A stretch of 64,000 nt of DNA. Origin: Chitinophagaceae bacterium (GTDB taxonomy: Bacteria > Bacteroidota > Bacteroidia > Chitinophagales > Chitinophagaceae). The notes beneath the pieces were generated by a model. It was given only the letters and a program-made list of their open reading frames with translations. It had not been told where the DNA came from and made no database searches. The position numbers were made by a program, and so were the translations under genes. Shown one piece after another: positions 34,556 through 42,773 of this stretch. The first letter of the stretch is position 1. The number at the start of each line of letters is the position of its first letter. The DNA lies in NCBI GenBank assembly GCA_016720565.1, contig JADKKJ010000001.1:806001-870000 (forward strand), in the 5' to 3' direction.

Positions 34556-35725
34556 ATGAGTCTTTACCAGCAAAGGGGCGTTTCCGCCCAAAAAGAAGAA
34601 GTACATGCCGCAACGGAGAAGCTTGACAAGGGGTTGTTCCCAAAGGCATTTTGCAAACTCTATCCCGATGTACTGGGAAAGGATGCCAATTGGGTGAACG
34701 TAATGCATGCAGACGGTGCAGGTACAAAAAGCATACTGGCCTATTTGTATTGGAAAGAGACCGGCGATCTTTCTGTTTGGGAAGGGATTGCCCAGGATGC
34801 CATTGTTATGAATCTGGACGACCTCCTATGTGTGGGTATTTATGGTGAACTGGCTTTCTCTTCTACTATTGACCGTAATAAAAGACTGATACCCGGGGAG
34901 GTGCTTGAGGTGCTGATAAATGCCCACCAGGCCTTCTTTGATCATTTGAAGCAGTTTGGGGTCGACATCACTTATATGGGTGGAGAGACCGCCGATGTGG
35001 GCGACGTGGTACGCACCATGGCTGTTAATGGCACGATGACTGCTCGCTGGCCAAAGGATAAACTGATCACCAATGAAAAAATAGGGGCAGGGGATCTGAT
35101 CATTGGCCTTGCTTCTTTTGGACAAGCCAATTATGAAAAAGAGTATAACAGTGGTATAGCTTCAAATGGACTGACTTCTGCCAGGCATGATATGCTTCAT
35201 AAGACCTATGGAGCCAGGTTTCATGAAAGTTATGATACCAGCCTGGATGAACATGTAGTTTATATAGGCCCGCATAAAATGACGGATACGGTAAAACTTG
35301 ATGGACAAGACAGGGAGATAGGTAAATTGTTATTAAGCCCTACCCGAACCTATGCACCGGTATTACAGCAAATTCTTAAAGAACATTTTGATGCCGTACA
35401 TGGTCTGATTCATTGCAGCGGGGGAGGGCAGACCAAATGCCTGAAATATATCCCTGATACTGTAAGGCTGATAAAAGATAATTTATTTACGCCACCGCCG
35501 ATCTTTGAAATGATACAAAAGGCCAGTGGTTCCGATGATCGCGAAATGTATCAGGTATTTAATATGGGTACCCGGATGGAGATCTATACAGACGAAAAAA
35601 ATGCAGATACGCTGATCGGCATTTCAAAAAATTTTGGCGTGGAAGCGAAAGTTATTGGTCGGGTGGAGCCTTCCGAAAAAAAGGAACTGCATATTAAGAT
35701 GGAAGGAACTGACCTGGTTTTTTAA
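34556..35725 (+). CDS. purM: Phosphoribosylformylglycinamidine cyclo-ligase (AIR synthase)
   Basis: Closes the imidazole ring in purine synthesis using ATP. The 389 residues are of the longer Bacteroidota form. Family motifs are ADGAGTKSILAYLYW, AIVMNLDDLLCVGIYG, ITYMGGETADVGDVVRTMAV and LIHCSGGGQTKCLKY, the last being the usual PurM Gly-rich loop. The ATG at 34556 fits the start MSLYQQRGVSAQKEE. Together with purC in this window this shows de novo purine synthesis. Confidence 0.9.
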   Translation: MSLYQQRGVSAQKEEVHAATEKLDKGLFPKAFCKLYPDVLGKDANWVNVMHADGAGTKSILAYLYWKETGDLSVWEGIAQDAIVMNLDDLLCVGIYGELAFSSTIDRNKRLIPGEVLEVLINAHQAFFDHLKQFGVDITYMGGETADVGDVVRTMAVNGTMTARWPKDKLITNEKIGAGDLIIGLASFGQANYEKEYNSGIASNGLTSARHDMLHKTYGARFHESYDTSLDEHVVYIGPHKMTDTVKLDGQDREIGKLLLSPTRTYAPVLQQILKEHFDAVHGLIHCSGGGQTKCLKYIPDTVRLIKDNLFTPPPIFEMIQKASGSDDREMYQVFNMGTRMEIYTDEKNADTLIGISKNFGVEAKVIGRVEPSEKKELHIKMEGTDLVF

Positions 35726-35821
35726 TTCTTGTACTTTTATACGCCGAATAGTTAATGAGTTCAAATAAAAATTGCGGTCAAAAACCTTGATTTGCTTTAT
35801 TTTGCAACAAAGAAACAGGTT

Positions 35822-36511
35822 ATGAACGAGCCCATCATAGAATTGCGGAATGTAAATATCTACCAGGGAAGCAGCCTGATCCTTCAGGATGTGAACCTGA
35901 CCGTGAATAAAGGGGAATTCGTGTACCTGGTTGGTAAGACCGGCACCGGTAAATCCAGTCTTTTGAAAACATTGTATGGTGAACTCGACCTGCGTGAAGG
36001 GGAAGGTACCGTAGCAGGATTTAACCTTAAAGAACTGGGTTGGAAAAAAGTGCCTTTTCTCCGCCGTACCCTGGGTGTAGTGTTTCAGGAGTTTCAATTG
36101 CTCACAGACCGCAACGTCAACGATAATCTGAAGTTCGTCCTTAAGGCCACTGGCTGGACCGATACTAAATTAATGGATGAGAAAATTTCAGATGTATTGG
36201 ATAAGGTGGGACTGCGCTCTAAGGGATTTAAAATGCCTTTTGAATTAAGTGGTGGCGAACAGCAAAGGGTGGATATAGCCCGGGCCCTGCTGAATTCCCC
36301 CAAATTGATCCTGGCAGATGAACCAACAGGTAACCTGGACCCCGAAACTTCTGATGAGATCATGAACCTGCTTTTCCATATCGCCAAAGATTTTAATACC
36401 GCGGTTGTTATGGCTACACATGATTATATCGTAGTACAGAAATTCCCGGCGCGTATGATCCGTACGGAGCATGGAAAAGTGATCGACAATGCTACCATAA
36501 GCATTGAATAA
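35822..36511 (+). CDS. ftsE: FtsE-type cell-division ABC transporter ATP-binding protein
   Basis: Cytoplasmic ATPase that normally works with FtsX to activate cell-wall hydrolases at the septum. From the ATG at 35822 it has 229 residues: Walker A GKTGTGKSSLLKTL, Q-loop GVVFQEFQLL, signature LSGGEQQRVDIARAL, Walker B LILADEPTGNLD, and H-loop VVMATHD. The short length and LTDRNVNDNL fit FtsE, though LolD-type ATPases are similar. No FtsX or other permease is adjacent. The last 20 bases overlap the convergent glycosyltransferase gene. Confidence 0.82.
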   Translation: MNEPIIELRNVNIYQGSSLILQDVNLTVNKGEFVYLVGKTGTGKSSLLKTLYGELDLREGEGTVAGFNLKELGWKKVPFLRRTLGVVFQEFQLLTDRNVNDNLKFVLKATGWTDTKLMDEKISDVLDKVGLRSKGFKMPFELSGGEQQRVDIARALLNSPKLILADEPTGNLDPETSDEIMNLLFHIAKDFNTAVVMATHDYIVVQKFPARMIRTEHGKVIDNATISIE

Positions 36512-37622
36512 AATCACGGTTATTCTTTTCATTATCGTATTGCTTAAGCAATAATTCCCTTCTTAAACGTAATTCTTCTTCTGCAAAAGGATGGTTATGC
36601 AATTGCATGATGATCGAAGCTATGGATTCTCCAGTGGTGCCTATATGGCAGGCATCTTCCAATCCAGTGCCTTTTACCATTTCAGGGTTTACCACACAAT
36701 GACGGCCTTCAAACAGGGCGTGCAATAACTTCAGCCGAATGCCTGTAGTTTCTTTATTGAAACAGGGCAATACATTGATATGCGCCTTTCGTATCAGGTC
36801 ATTCAGTTCCTTATCGGAAGGATCCGCAACAATACAGGTATGCTGATAAATATGCGCCAGCCTTACCAGTTTCTTCGAAGGTTTTTTACCTGCAATGACA
36901 AAAGGTAATTTTATCCTGTTAAAAACATTTCTGAGCAACCAGATGGCGGCCTCTTCATTTTCCGGCACAGAGAGATTTCCATGGTAAAGACATAGGTTTC
37001 CCAGGCCCTCCAGGCCAATGATTTCCTCCCATGCCGGAAAAGTGGGAATATATTTTACATGAGGCAGTTTGTATTCCTGTTCAAACCTTTTACGGTCAGT
37101 CTCCGATACGCAGGCATAAATGCATTCCTTTGGCAACTGCGCGGTAAACCTGGTAAGCAGGCGGCTCTCCCTCCTGAAATAAAGTTTCCTCAGCCAATTA
37201 GATTCGGCCCTTGCAAGTTCATGGTAATAGACCCCTTCGTCATTATGGATACGAACAACGATCTTCCGGTTAACCGTATCCAGACCGCTTAACAAACCTG
37301 CGCAATGAATTCCTTCCAATAATATGGGGTGATTGTCTTCATTCAACCGATCAAGCAATAATTGGTTGATGCGTGAAGCGACAATATAGGGGAGTGTTGG
37401 AGATAATCCTTTTCGTCCTGTCTTTCTTTCATAAACATGCACAGATTCACAGAACTCCTCCAGCTGTTTGGGTTTACCTCTTTCGTTATAACTGAAATAA
37501 TGCAGGTGGATCTTTATACCTGCTTTATGCATTTCCCGGATACGGTTCATCATATCGATGGCGCCACCATAATCGGCGGGCCAGGGAACATCCAGGCAAA
37601 CGATATGTAAATGTCTTGTCAA
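36492..37622 (-). CDS. Glycosyltransferase, GT-B fold (GT4-like)
   Basis: A 376-residue sugar transferase, probably for a surface polysaccharide. The N-terminal Rossmann half starts LHIVCLDVPWPADYGGAIDM. The C-terminal nucleotide-sugar half has LCLYHGNLSVPENEEAAIWL, LPFVIAGKKPS and INVLPCFNKETTGIRLKLLHALFEG, where the Thr-Gly-Ile-Arg-Lys-Leu pattern corresponds to the donor-binding EX7E region. Donor and acceptor cannot be read. It overlaps the preceding glycosyltransferase gene by 4 bases and is the last gene of the operon. Confidence 0.82.
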   Translation of the reverse strand: MTRHLHIVCLDVPWPADYGGAIDMMNRIREMHKAGIKIHLHYFSYNERGKPKQLEEFCESVHVYERKTGRKGLSPTLPYIVASRINQLLLDRLNEDNHPILLEGIHCAGLLSGLDTVNRKIVVRIHNDEGVYYHELARAESNWLRKLYFRRESRLLTRFTAQLPKECIYACVSETDRKRFEQEYKLPHVKYIPTFPAWEEIIGLEGLGNLCLYHGNLSVPENEEAAIWLLRNVFNRIKLPFVIAGKKPSKKLVRLAHIYQHTCIVADPSDKELNDLIRKAHINVLPCFNKETTGIRLKLLHALFEGRHCVVNPEMVKGTGLEDACHIGTTGESIASIIMQLHNHPFAEEELRLRRELLLKQYDNEKNNRDFIQCLW

Positions 37623-38710
37623 TTAAAAATATTGCTATAGTAAGCTAATAACCTGGTTTCCTCTTTTTGCCAGTTCAGTTCCAGCCTTGCTTTCAGGCAA
37701 TTTTGGCGAAGCCTTTCGTACAAAACAGTATCATCCAGCAATTTGTTCACTGCAGAGGCGATCATTTCCGGATCAGCAGCTGGTATTAACAGGGCGATAT
37801 CATACTGATCATTGATCCTTTTGTATTCTGGAAAATCCATGGTTACCTGCGGAAGCCCTGCCTGTATATAATCAAAAAACTTATTTGGAAGTGCCAGGTA
37901 CTGGTTTAACCCGATATTCTCAGCAATTGAGATTCCAACATATCCCCGGCAGGAAACTTCCCATAATTGCTTCGGGAATAGTTGCCCTCTCAAATAAACC
38001 TTATTTTCTACCTGGTGTTCCTTGATCAGCGATCGTAATTGCTCCATGAAATTTCCGGTTCCACAGACCACCAGTTCTGTTTTTATTTTTTTCATGGCAG
38101 GGATCAGCCATTCAAAGGCCCGGGCCTCATTTACTGCGCCCTGGTATAGAAGGAATTTCTCCTGTATTGCCGATGCAGGAATATCTTTAAGAACAGGCAT
38201 ATTACGAATGCAGGCATATTCCACTCCGTATCGCTGTTTAAATATTTCAGCAATACCCTGGCTAACGGTATAGCCATGTTTAAACTGGGCCACCGCTTTT
38301 TTTTCAATTCGAAGCCATCTATTATGAATGGAAGGTCTGCTTACTACTTCTTTCAATTCTGTGAATAATTCATGTGCATCATAGATCCGTATGATGTTTT
38401 TTATTTTCGACACGTAAAGACAGGGAAGTATGGTATCCAGGTCAATGGCGCAGATGCCATCCATGCGGCTGAACAATAAATAAAAGAACAGGCGGATATT
38501 ATATTCCGCATAAAACCACTTTCCTTTTTTGAACCAGCATTGTAATCTTAGCTGCCTGAATGGTTTTTTATCAAGAGGCAGGGATGCGGGCAATTTTCTC
38601 CCAACAAGGGTTACCTCATATCCTGCATTAGCCAGGCTACCGCAGATACGATGCATACGCTGGTCGTAGCTCAGGTCATTTGTTACGGTAAAATAAATTC
38701 GCTTACCCAT
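37619..38710 (-). CDS. Glycosyltransferase, GT4-like
   Basis: A 363-residue GT-B transferase. The N-terminal half has NDLSYDQRMHRICGSLANAGYEVTLVGR, split by the usual acceptor-side loop. The C-terminal half has FLLYQGAVNEARAFEWLIPA, ELVVCGTGNF, NKVYLRGQLF and ALPNKFFDYIQAGLPQV, which corresponds to the donor-binding E/D helix. It overlaps the oxidoreductase gene upstream by 8 bases and the next transferase by 4 bases, so all three are one translationally coupled unit. Likely a step in O-antigen, capsule or glycolipid synthesis. Confidence 0.85.
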   Translation of the reverse strand: MGKRIYFTVTNDLSYDQRMHRICGSLANAGYEVTLVGRKLPASLPLDKKPFRQLRLQCWFKKGKWFYAEYNIRLFFYLLFSRMDGICAIDLDTILPCLYVSKIKNIIRIYDAHELFTELKEVVSRPSIHNRWLRIEKKAVAQFKHGYTVSQGIAEIFKQRYGVEYACIRNMPVLKDIPASAIQEKFLLYQGAVNEARAFEWLIPAMKKIKTELVVCGTGNFMEQLRSLIKEHQVENKVYLRGQLFPKQLWEVSCRGYVGISIAENIGLNQYLALPNKFFDYIQAGLPQVTMDFPEYKRINDQYDIALLIPAADPEMIASAVNKLLDDTVLYERLRQNCLKARLELNWQKEETRLLAYYSNIFN

Positions 38711-39725
38711 GCTGCGAATTCTTTAATGGCAGGGAGCGATAGATCATCTCTATGGCTTCCACTGTTCGCAAACCTTCCGCTGCATCGGTGAAAGGGTGGT
38801 GGGGATCTTCCAGGGCTTTAACCAGGTTCTCATATACTTTATCATGATTGCTCATGCTGCCTTTATAAAAACCATAATCATTCGCGGCATTTTGTAATTC
38901 GTCTGTCCTGATTTCTGAATCTGTTAGCTGGTAATCGATCTTGTCCATGTATTCCCCTGCAATGCGAATGCTGCCTTTTTCCGCCAGGAGGGTAAGAGAT
39001 ACTTCCATATTCTTTTGAAAACTATTAACTGACCAGTTCAGTCCGCCAATGACCCCATTTTCCATTTCGAGCGCCGCTATGCCGGTATCTTCTGAAAGTA
39101 TGGAGTCTTTATGTGCCAGGTTCTGCCGGTACCCCTGGCAATGAGCCAGGTCGCCCAATAACCATATTAGCGCATCGATATAATGGCTGAATTGTGTATA
39201 TAGTGTTCCGCCATCCAGTGCGGTGCCCCGCCAGGTACCGGCATAATAGGCGGAAGGCCGGTTCCAGAAACAATTCAATTGAAAAGAATAGATCTTACCC
39301 CAGCTATTCTGTGAAATTTCTTTCTTTAATGCCTGTAAAATAGGATTATAACGGGTTGATTTTACAACGAAGGCTTTTTTTTGCTTTTGTTCAGCCAGTG
39401 CTATCAGGGCCAGCCCTTCAGAACTTTCAATGCAAAGCGGCTTCTCACAAAGTACGTGCAGCCCTTTTTCTAAAGCGGCCTTTGCCTGGCTGGCATGCAA
39501 TCCATTTGGCGTGCAAATGACCAGCAGGTCCAGTTCCGGTTCTGATTCAAGTAAACGGGTAAGGTCGTAATATGGATTTGCCTGGTAGGAAACGGCCAAT
39601 GCGTCGGCCCTTTCCGGAATAATATCACAAACGGCTTTTAACCTGCCATGTTTAACTATTTCCATGGCATGCCGTGGTGCGATCTTCCCGCATCCTGCAA
39701 GGGCGAAATTCAGGGGCCTCATCAT
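38703..39725 (-). CDS. Gfo/Idh/MocA family oxidoreductase
   Basis: NAD(P)-dependent dehydrogenase, probably acting on a nucleotide sugar. From the ATG at 39725 it has about 340 residues. The Rossmann motif is FALAGCGKIAPRHA. The conserved CTPNGLHASQAKAALEKG leads into the EKP catalytic motif (HVLCEKPLCI). TQFSHYIDALIWLLGD carries the catalytic His of the family. It is the first gene of an operon with two glycosyltransferases, which fits a role like the 3-dehydrogenase step of WlbA/WbpB. That assignment is inference; the substrate is unknown. A longer frame opens at 39743. Confidence 0.85.
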   Translation of the reverse strand: MMRPLNFALAGCGKIAPRHAMEIVKHGRLKAVCDIIPERADALAVSYQANPYYDLTRLLESEPELDLLVICTPNGLHASQAKAALEKGLHVLCEKPLCIESSEGLALIALAEQKQKKAFVVKSTRYNPILQALKKEISQNSWGKIYSFQLNCFWNRPSAYYAGTWRGTALDGGTLYTQFSHYIDALIWLLGDLAHCQGYRQNLAHKDSILSEDTGIAALEMENGVIGGLNWSVNSFQKNMEVSLTLLAEKGSIRIAGEYMDKIDYQLTDSEIRTDELQNAANDYGFYKGSMSNHDKVYENLVKALEDPHHPFTDAAEGLRTVEAIEMIYRSLPLKNSQHG

Positions 39726-39746
39726 TGCATCAAATATAAGCAATGT

Positions 39747-42368
39747 CTACTGGCCCATACCTCCCATCATATCACCGCCATTGTCCTGGTTTTTCTGATT
39801 TTTACGTTTGAATAGAGAAGCATCGAATTTACCAAAGCGCCAGCTGAAATTCAGGCGTAGCACTTGCGGGTCGCGGCGACGGAATACATCCTGCTGGAAG
39901 TAAGCCGACTCACTATAGGTATACTGACGGCGTGTGCGGAATATATCGTTTACATTAAGTGATACTGAAGCTACTTTATTCTTCATGAATTCATAACGGA
40001 TACCGCCATCAACACCATAGTTGGCCCTGGTATAACCCTGAGAGGAGGTAGCGTTGCCCCACATCATTCCTCCACCACCGCCCATGCCCCGGCCACCGCC
40101 ACCACCGCTGCCACTGCCACCAGGTGACAGGACTGTGCGCGAGGTATAATCGCCGGATAACTGCAGGGTGAAATTCTTAGGTAATTTAAATGTATTGTTC
40201 AGTTTGAAGAACCAACTGGCAAACTGATCCTGCTTTGGCTGAGTTGGGTCAGCGATATCGATCTTTGAGGTAAAGAGGTTAAGGTTGGAGGTCATATCCC
40301 ACCATTTTGCCATTTTATTTTTGGAGATCAATTCAAGACCTGTCACATAGCCGGAGTTCGCATTGATATAGGAATTCACCAGCTGTTCTTTTCCGGAAGC
40401 CGCGTTGTTTTCTTTCAACTGGTAACGGGCGATAAGATCAGTGGTATTCTTATAATACATAGAGGCGATGAAATTATCCCTGTTCTTAAATGTTTTCTGA
40501 TAAGTAAGTTCCAGCGAATTGGTGAACTCTGGTTTCAGATCTGGATTACCACGGGTGATATTGAGAGAATCTGAATAATCAGTATAAGGATATAGCTGGA
40601 AAAAGTTAGGACGGTTGATCTTCCTTGCATAGTTCAACTGAAGTTCCTGGTCATTCTTTAATTTCTGGTTCAGGAATAAACTGGGGAAAAGGCTGATTGC
40701 ATAGTCAACATTAAATACCTGATTCTTCTCCGGCAGACGTCCTTCATAAGAAGAACTTTCCACGCGAAGGCCGGCCTGGTAACCGAATTTGCCTAACTGA
40801 TTGCTGAAAGTGGTATAGGCAGCATAAACTCTATCAGTACTGTTATAATTCACCGAAAGAGGGGAGAGGAAAGTTTCGCTGCCCCCTGTATTTACCAGAT
40901 AAAAATTATTCCTGTTATCAACATTGCGCACAGAAAGCCTTGCACCTGCTTCCAGTTTCATTTTATCGGTCAAGGGATTGGAATAATCTGTTTGGATCAC
41001 CAGGTTATTACTTCCCCCGTTGCCAAGTTGCCGCTGGGAGTTTGATTTTGCAGTATTATAATTGCTGTAAAGGGAATCAGTGGTTATGAAATTATTGCTG
41101 GCATTCTTGTTAGCATTATAGTTGATATCAGCGGTCCATTCATGTCCGGTCTTAGGGAAATTATGTTTGTAGCTAAGGCTGATGCCCTTATTCCTCATTT
41201 CACTGCGGTTATATGAATTTCTGTCTGAAAGTGCCACCGAAACAGGTGTGCTGAGAACAGAAGTGTTCATATCGCTTCCTGACCAGGAACGAAACACACC
41301 TTTCATCAGGCTACCTGTAACTGAGATGGTATTACGATTGTCCAGGAGGTAGTCGAAACCACCGCGGAAGAATCCAAAGCCACCTTTTGAAAGGCCGCTG
41401 TCCAGCTGATACAATGTTGAATTAGGCGTTCCAAAAGTGGTACGATCTGTATATCCTGAACTGATGGATTTACGCTGGTTATAATTTCCGCTTACGAAAA
41501 AATTCACTTTTTGCTGGCGTATATTGATATCACCTCCGGTACCGATCCTGCCTCTCGAATCTATGCTGGCGCGAACGCTTCCGCTATAACCAACTTTTTT
41601 ATTCTTCTTTAATACTATGTTGAGGATACCAGCTGTGCCACCAGAAGCATCAAATTTAGCAGAAGGGTTAGTGATCAGTTCTACGCTTTCGATCGCATCT
41701 GCAGGGATCTGGTCAAGTGTCATCGTGGTAGGACGGCCATCCACAAATATCTGTGGTGAATTATTCCGCATGGTCACGTTTCCATCAATATCCACATTGA
41801 GGGAAGGAACATTGCGCATAACATCTACTGCAGTTCCACCTGCAGAAACAAGATTTTTGTCGACATTAAAGATCTTACGATCGATACCCAGTTGTAAACC
41901 TGGCTTGGTAGAGGTCACAGTTACATTCTCCAGTACTTTTTCAGCAAATTCGATCTTTATATTTCCCAGGTCTTTATCCATGGCGCTCATCATCGATGCC
42001 ATATCGCCCCCAGGTTTGATATCAAATGACACGGTTTGTTCATAGGGCTTGAATCCAACTACCGTAACTTTTAATTTATATTGACCCATTACCGGAACAT
42101 TCTCCAGCAAAAACTGGCCATTTGCCTTGGTGATCATACCATTCACCACTACATCCTTTCTTTTTTTGGTAGCGGTGTCCATTTTATTCTGCACCAGTTG
42201 CACGGAAGCGTATTCTATAGGTTTGTCAGTTTGGGAATCTACCAGTTTGCCATAAAGACTTCCGGTAGGTATCTGCTTTCCTCCGTTGCCAGGTGTTTTT
42301 GTTGGAGCCTGTGCATGGATCGTGGTCTGGATAAGGAGAATAAGAGACAGAATGACTAAATTTTTCAT
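39747..42368 (-). CDS. Outer-membrane beta-barrel protein with Gly-rich loop
   Basis: An 873-residue TonB-receptor-like barrel. A signal peptide (1-19, ending IHAQ) is followed by a CarboxypepD_reg-like domain (about 35-125), a plug-like region (about 150-255: VDVMRNVPSLNVDIDGNVTM, QIPADAIESVELITNPSAKF, GTAGILNIVLKK) and a long barrel. Near residues 746-769 lies a glycine-rich, Met-containing segment, and the C-terminus is also Gly/Met-rich and polar. This is the same family as the barrel at 5595. No substrate can be assigned. It lies 21 bases before the oxidoreductase start, so it could head that operon. Confidence 0.85.
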   Translation of the reverse strand: MKNLVILSLILLIQTTIHAQAPTKTPGNGGKQIPTGSLYGKLVDSQTDKPIEYASVQLVQNKMDTATKKRKDVVVNGMITKANGQFLLENVPVMGQYKLKVTVVGFKPYEQTVSFDIKPGGDMASMMSAMDKDLGNIKIEFAEKVLENVTVTSTKPGLQLGIDRKIFNVDKNLVSAGGTAVDVMRNVPSLNVDIDGNVTMRNNSPQIFVDGRPTTMTLDQIPADAIESVELITNPSAKFDASGGTAGILNIVLKKNKKVGYSGSVRASIDSRGRIGTGGDINIRQQKVNFFVSGNYNQRKSISSGYTDRTTFGTPNSTLYQLDSGLSKGGFGFFRGGFDYLLDNRNTISVTGSLMKGVFRSWSGSDMNTSVLSTPVSVALSDRNSYNRSEMRNKGISLSYKHNFPKTGHEWTADINYNANKNASNNFITTDSLYSNYNTAKSNSQRQLGNGGSNNLVIQTDYSNPLTDKMKLEAGARLSVRNVDNRNNFYLVNTGGSETFLSPLSVNYNSTDRVYAAYTTFSNQLGKFGYQAGLRVESSSYEGRLPEKNQVFNVDYAISLFPSLFLNQKLKNDQELQLNYARKINRPNFFQLYPYTDYSDSLNITRGNPDLKPEFTNSLELTYQKTFKNRDNFIASMYYKNTTDLIARYQLKENNAASGKEQLVNSYINANSGYVTGLELISKNKMAKWWDMTSNLNLFTSKIDIADPTQPKQDQFASWFFKLNNTFKLPKNFTLQLSGDYTSRTVLSPGGSGSGGGGGRGMGGGGGMMWGNATSSQGYTRANYGVDGGIRYEFMKNKVASVSLNVNDIFRTRRQYTYSESAYFQQDVFRRRDPQVLRLNFSWRFGKFDASLFKRKNQKNQDNGGDMMGGMGQ

Positions 42369-42494
42369 TTCTATGGTTTAATTGCTTTAACTACAGTTTA
42401 GACGGCCAAAGGTTTTGTTTCCTGTGACCATTTCATGACAACTTGATGAAAGGCAAAACATAAGGATAGGCTGGCCTATGATCGTTTTGATAGT

Positions 42495-42530
42495 ACAAAA
42501 AAGCACCCCGTTTCTTAGAAACGGGGTGCT
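42495..42530 (-). terminator. Terminator after tRNA-His
   Basis: A 13-bp perfect inverted repeat AGCACCCCGTTTC / GAAACGGGGTGCT (42502-42530, loop TTA) lies directly beyond the tRNA 3' end and is followed by a U-rich tract on the minus strand. Confidence 0.88.
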
Positions 42531-42535
42531 AACCG

Positions 42536-42610
42536 GGTGGATGACGGGGCTCGAACCCGCGACCCTCAGAACCACAATCTGATGCTCTAACCAACTGAGC
42601 TACAACCACC
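42536..42610 (-). tRNA. tRNA-His (anticodon GTG)
   Basis: Read on the minus strand, the gene folds as a cloverleaf. D-stem GCTC/GAGC and anticodon stem TCAGA/TCTGA are perfect; the anticodon loop is TTGTGGT and gives GTG (His). The T-loop is TTCGAGC. The extra 5' G (42610) and C73 (42536) are the usual G-1:C73 pair of tRNA-His. Position 5 with 68 in the acceptor stem is U-U instead of a pair. CCA is not encoded, as is common in this phylum. A terminator follows the gene. Confidence 0.92.
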
Positions 42611-42773
42611 ATTTTGAGGTCAACTGACCTGTTATTTTCCGGGGAGGCAAAAATAAGATATTTTTCTAAAAACCGCTTATCAAAAACCATTGTTAAATAG
42701 CTATAAGGCTAAGAAAAGCAGGCATTTTGCGTTAATTTTGAGCATGCGTCGAATTTCAAAATATATCCTGAAT

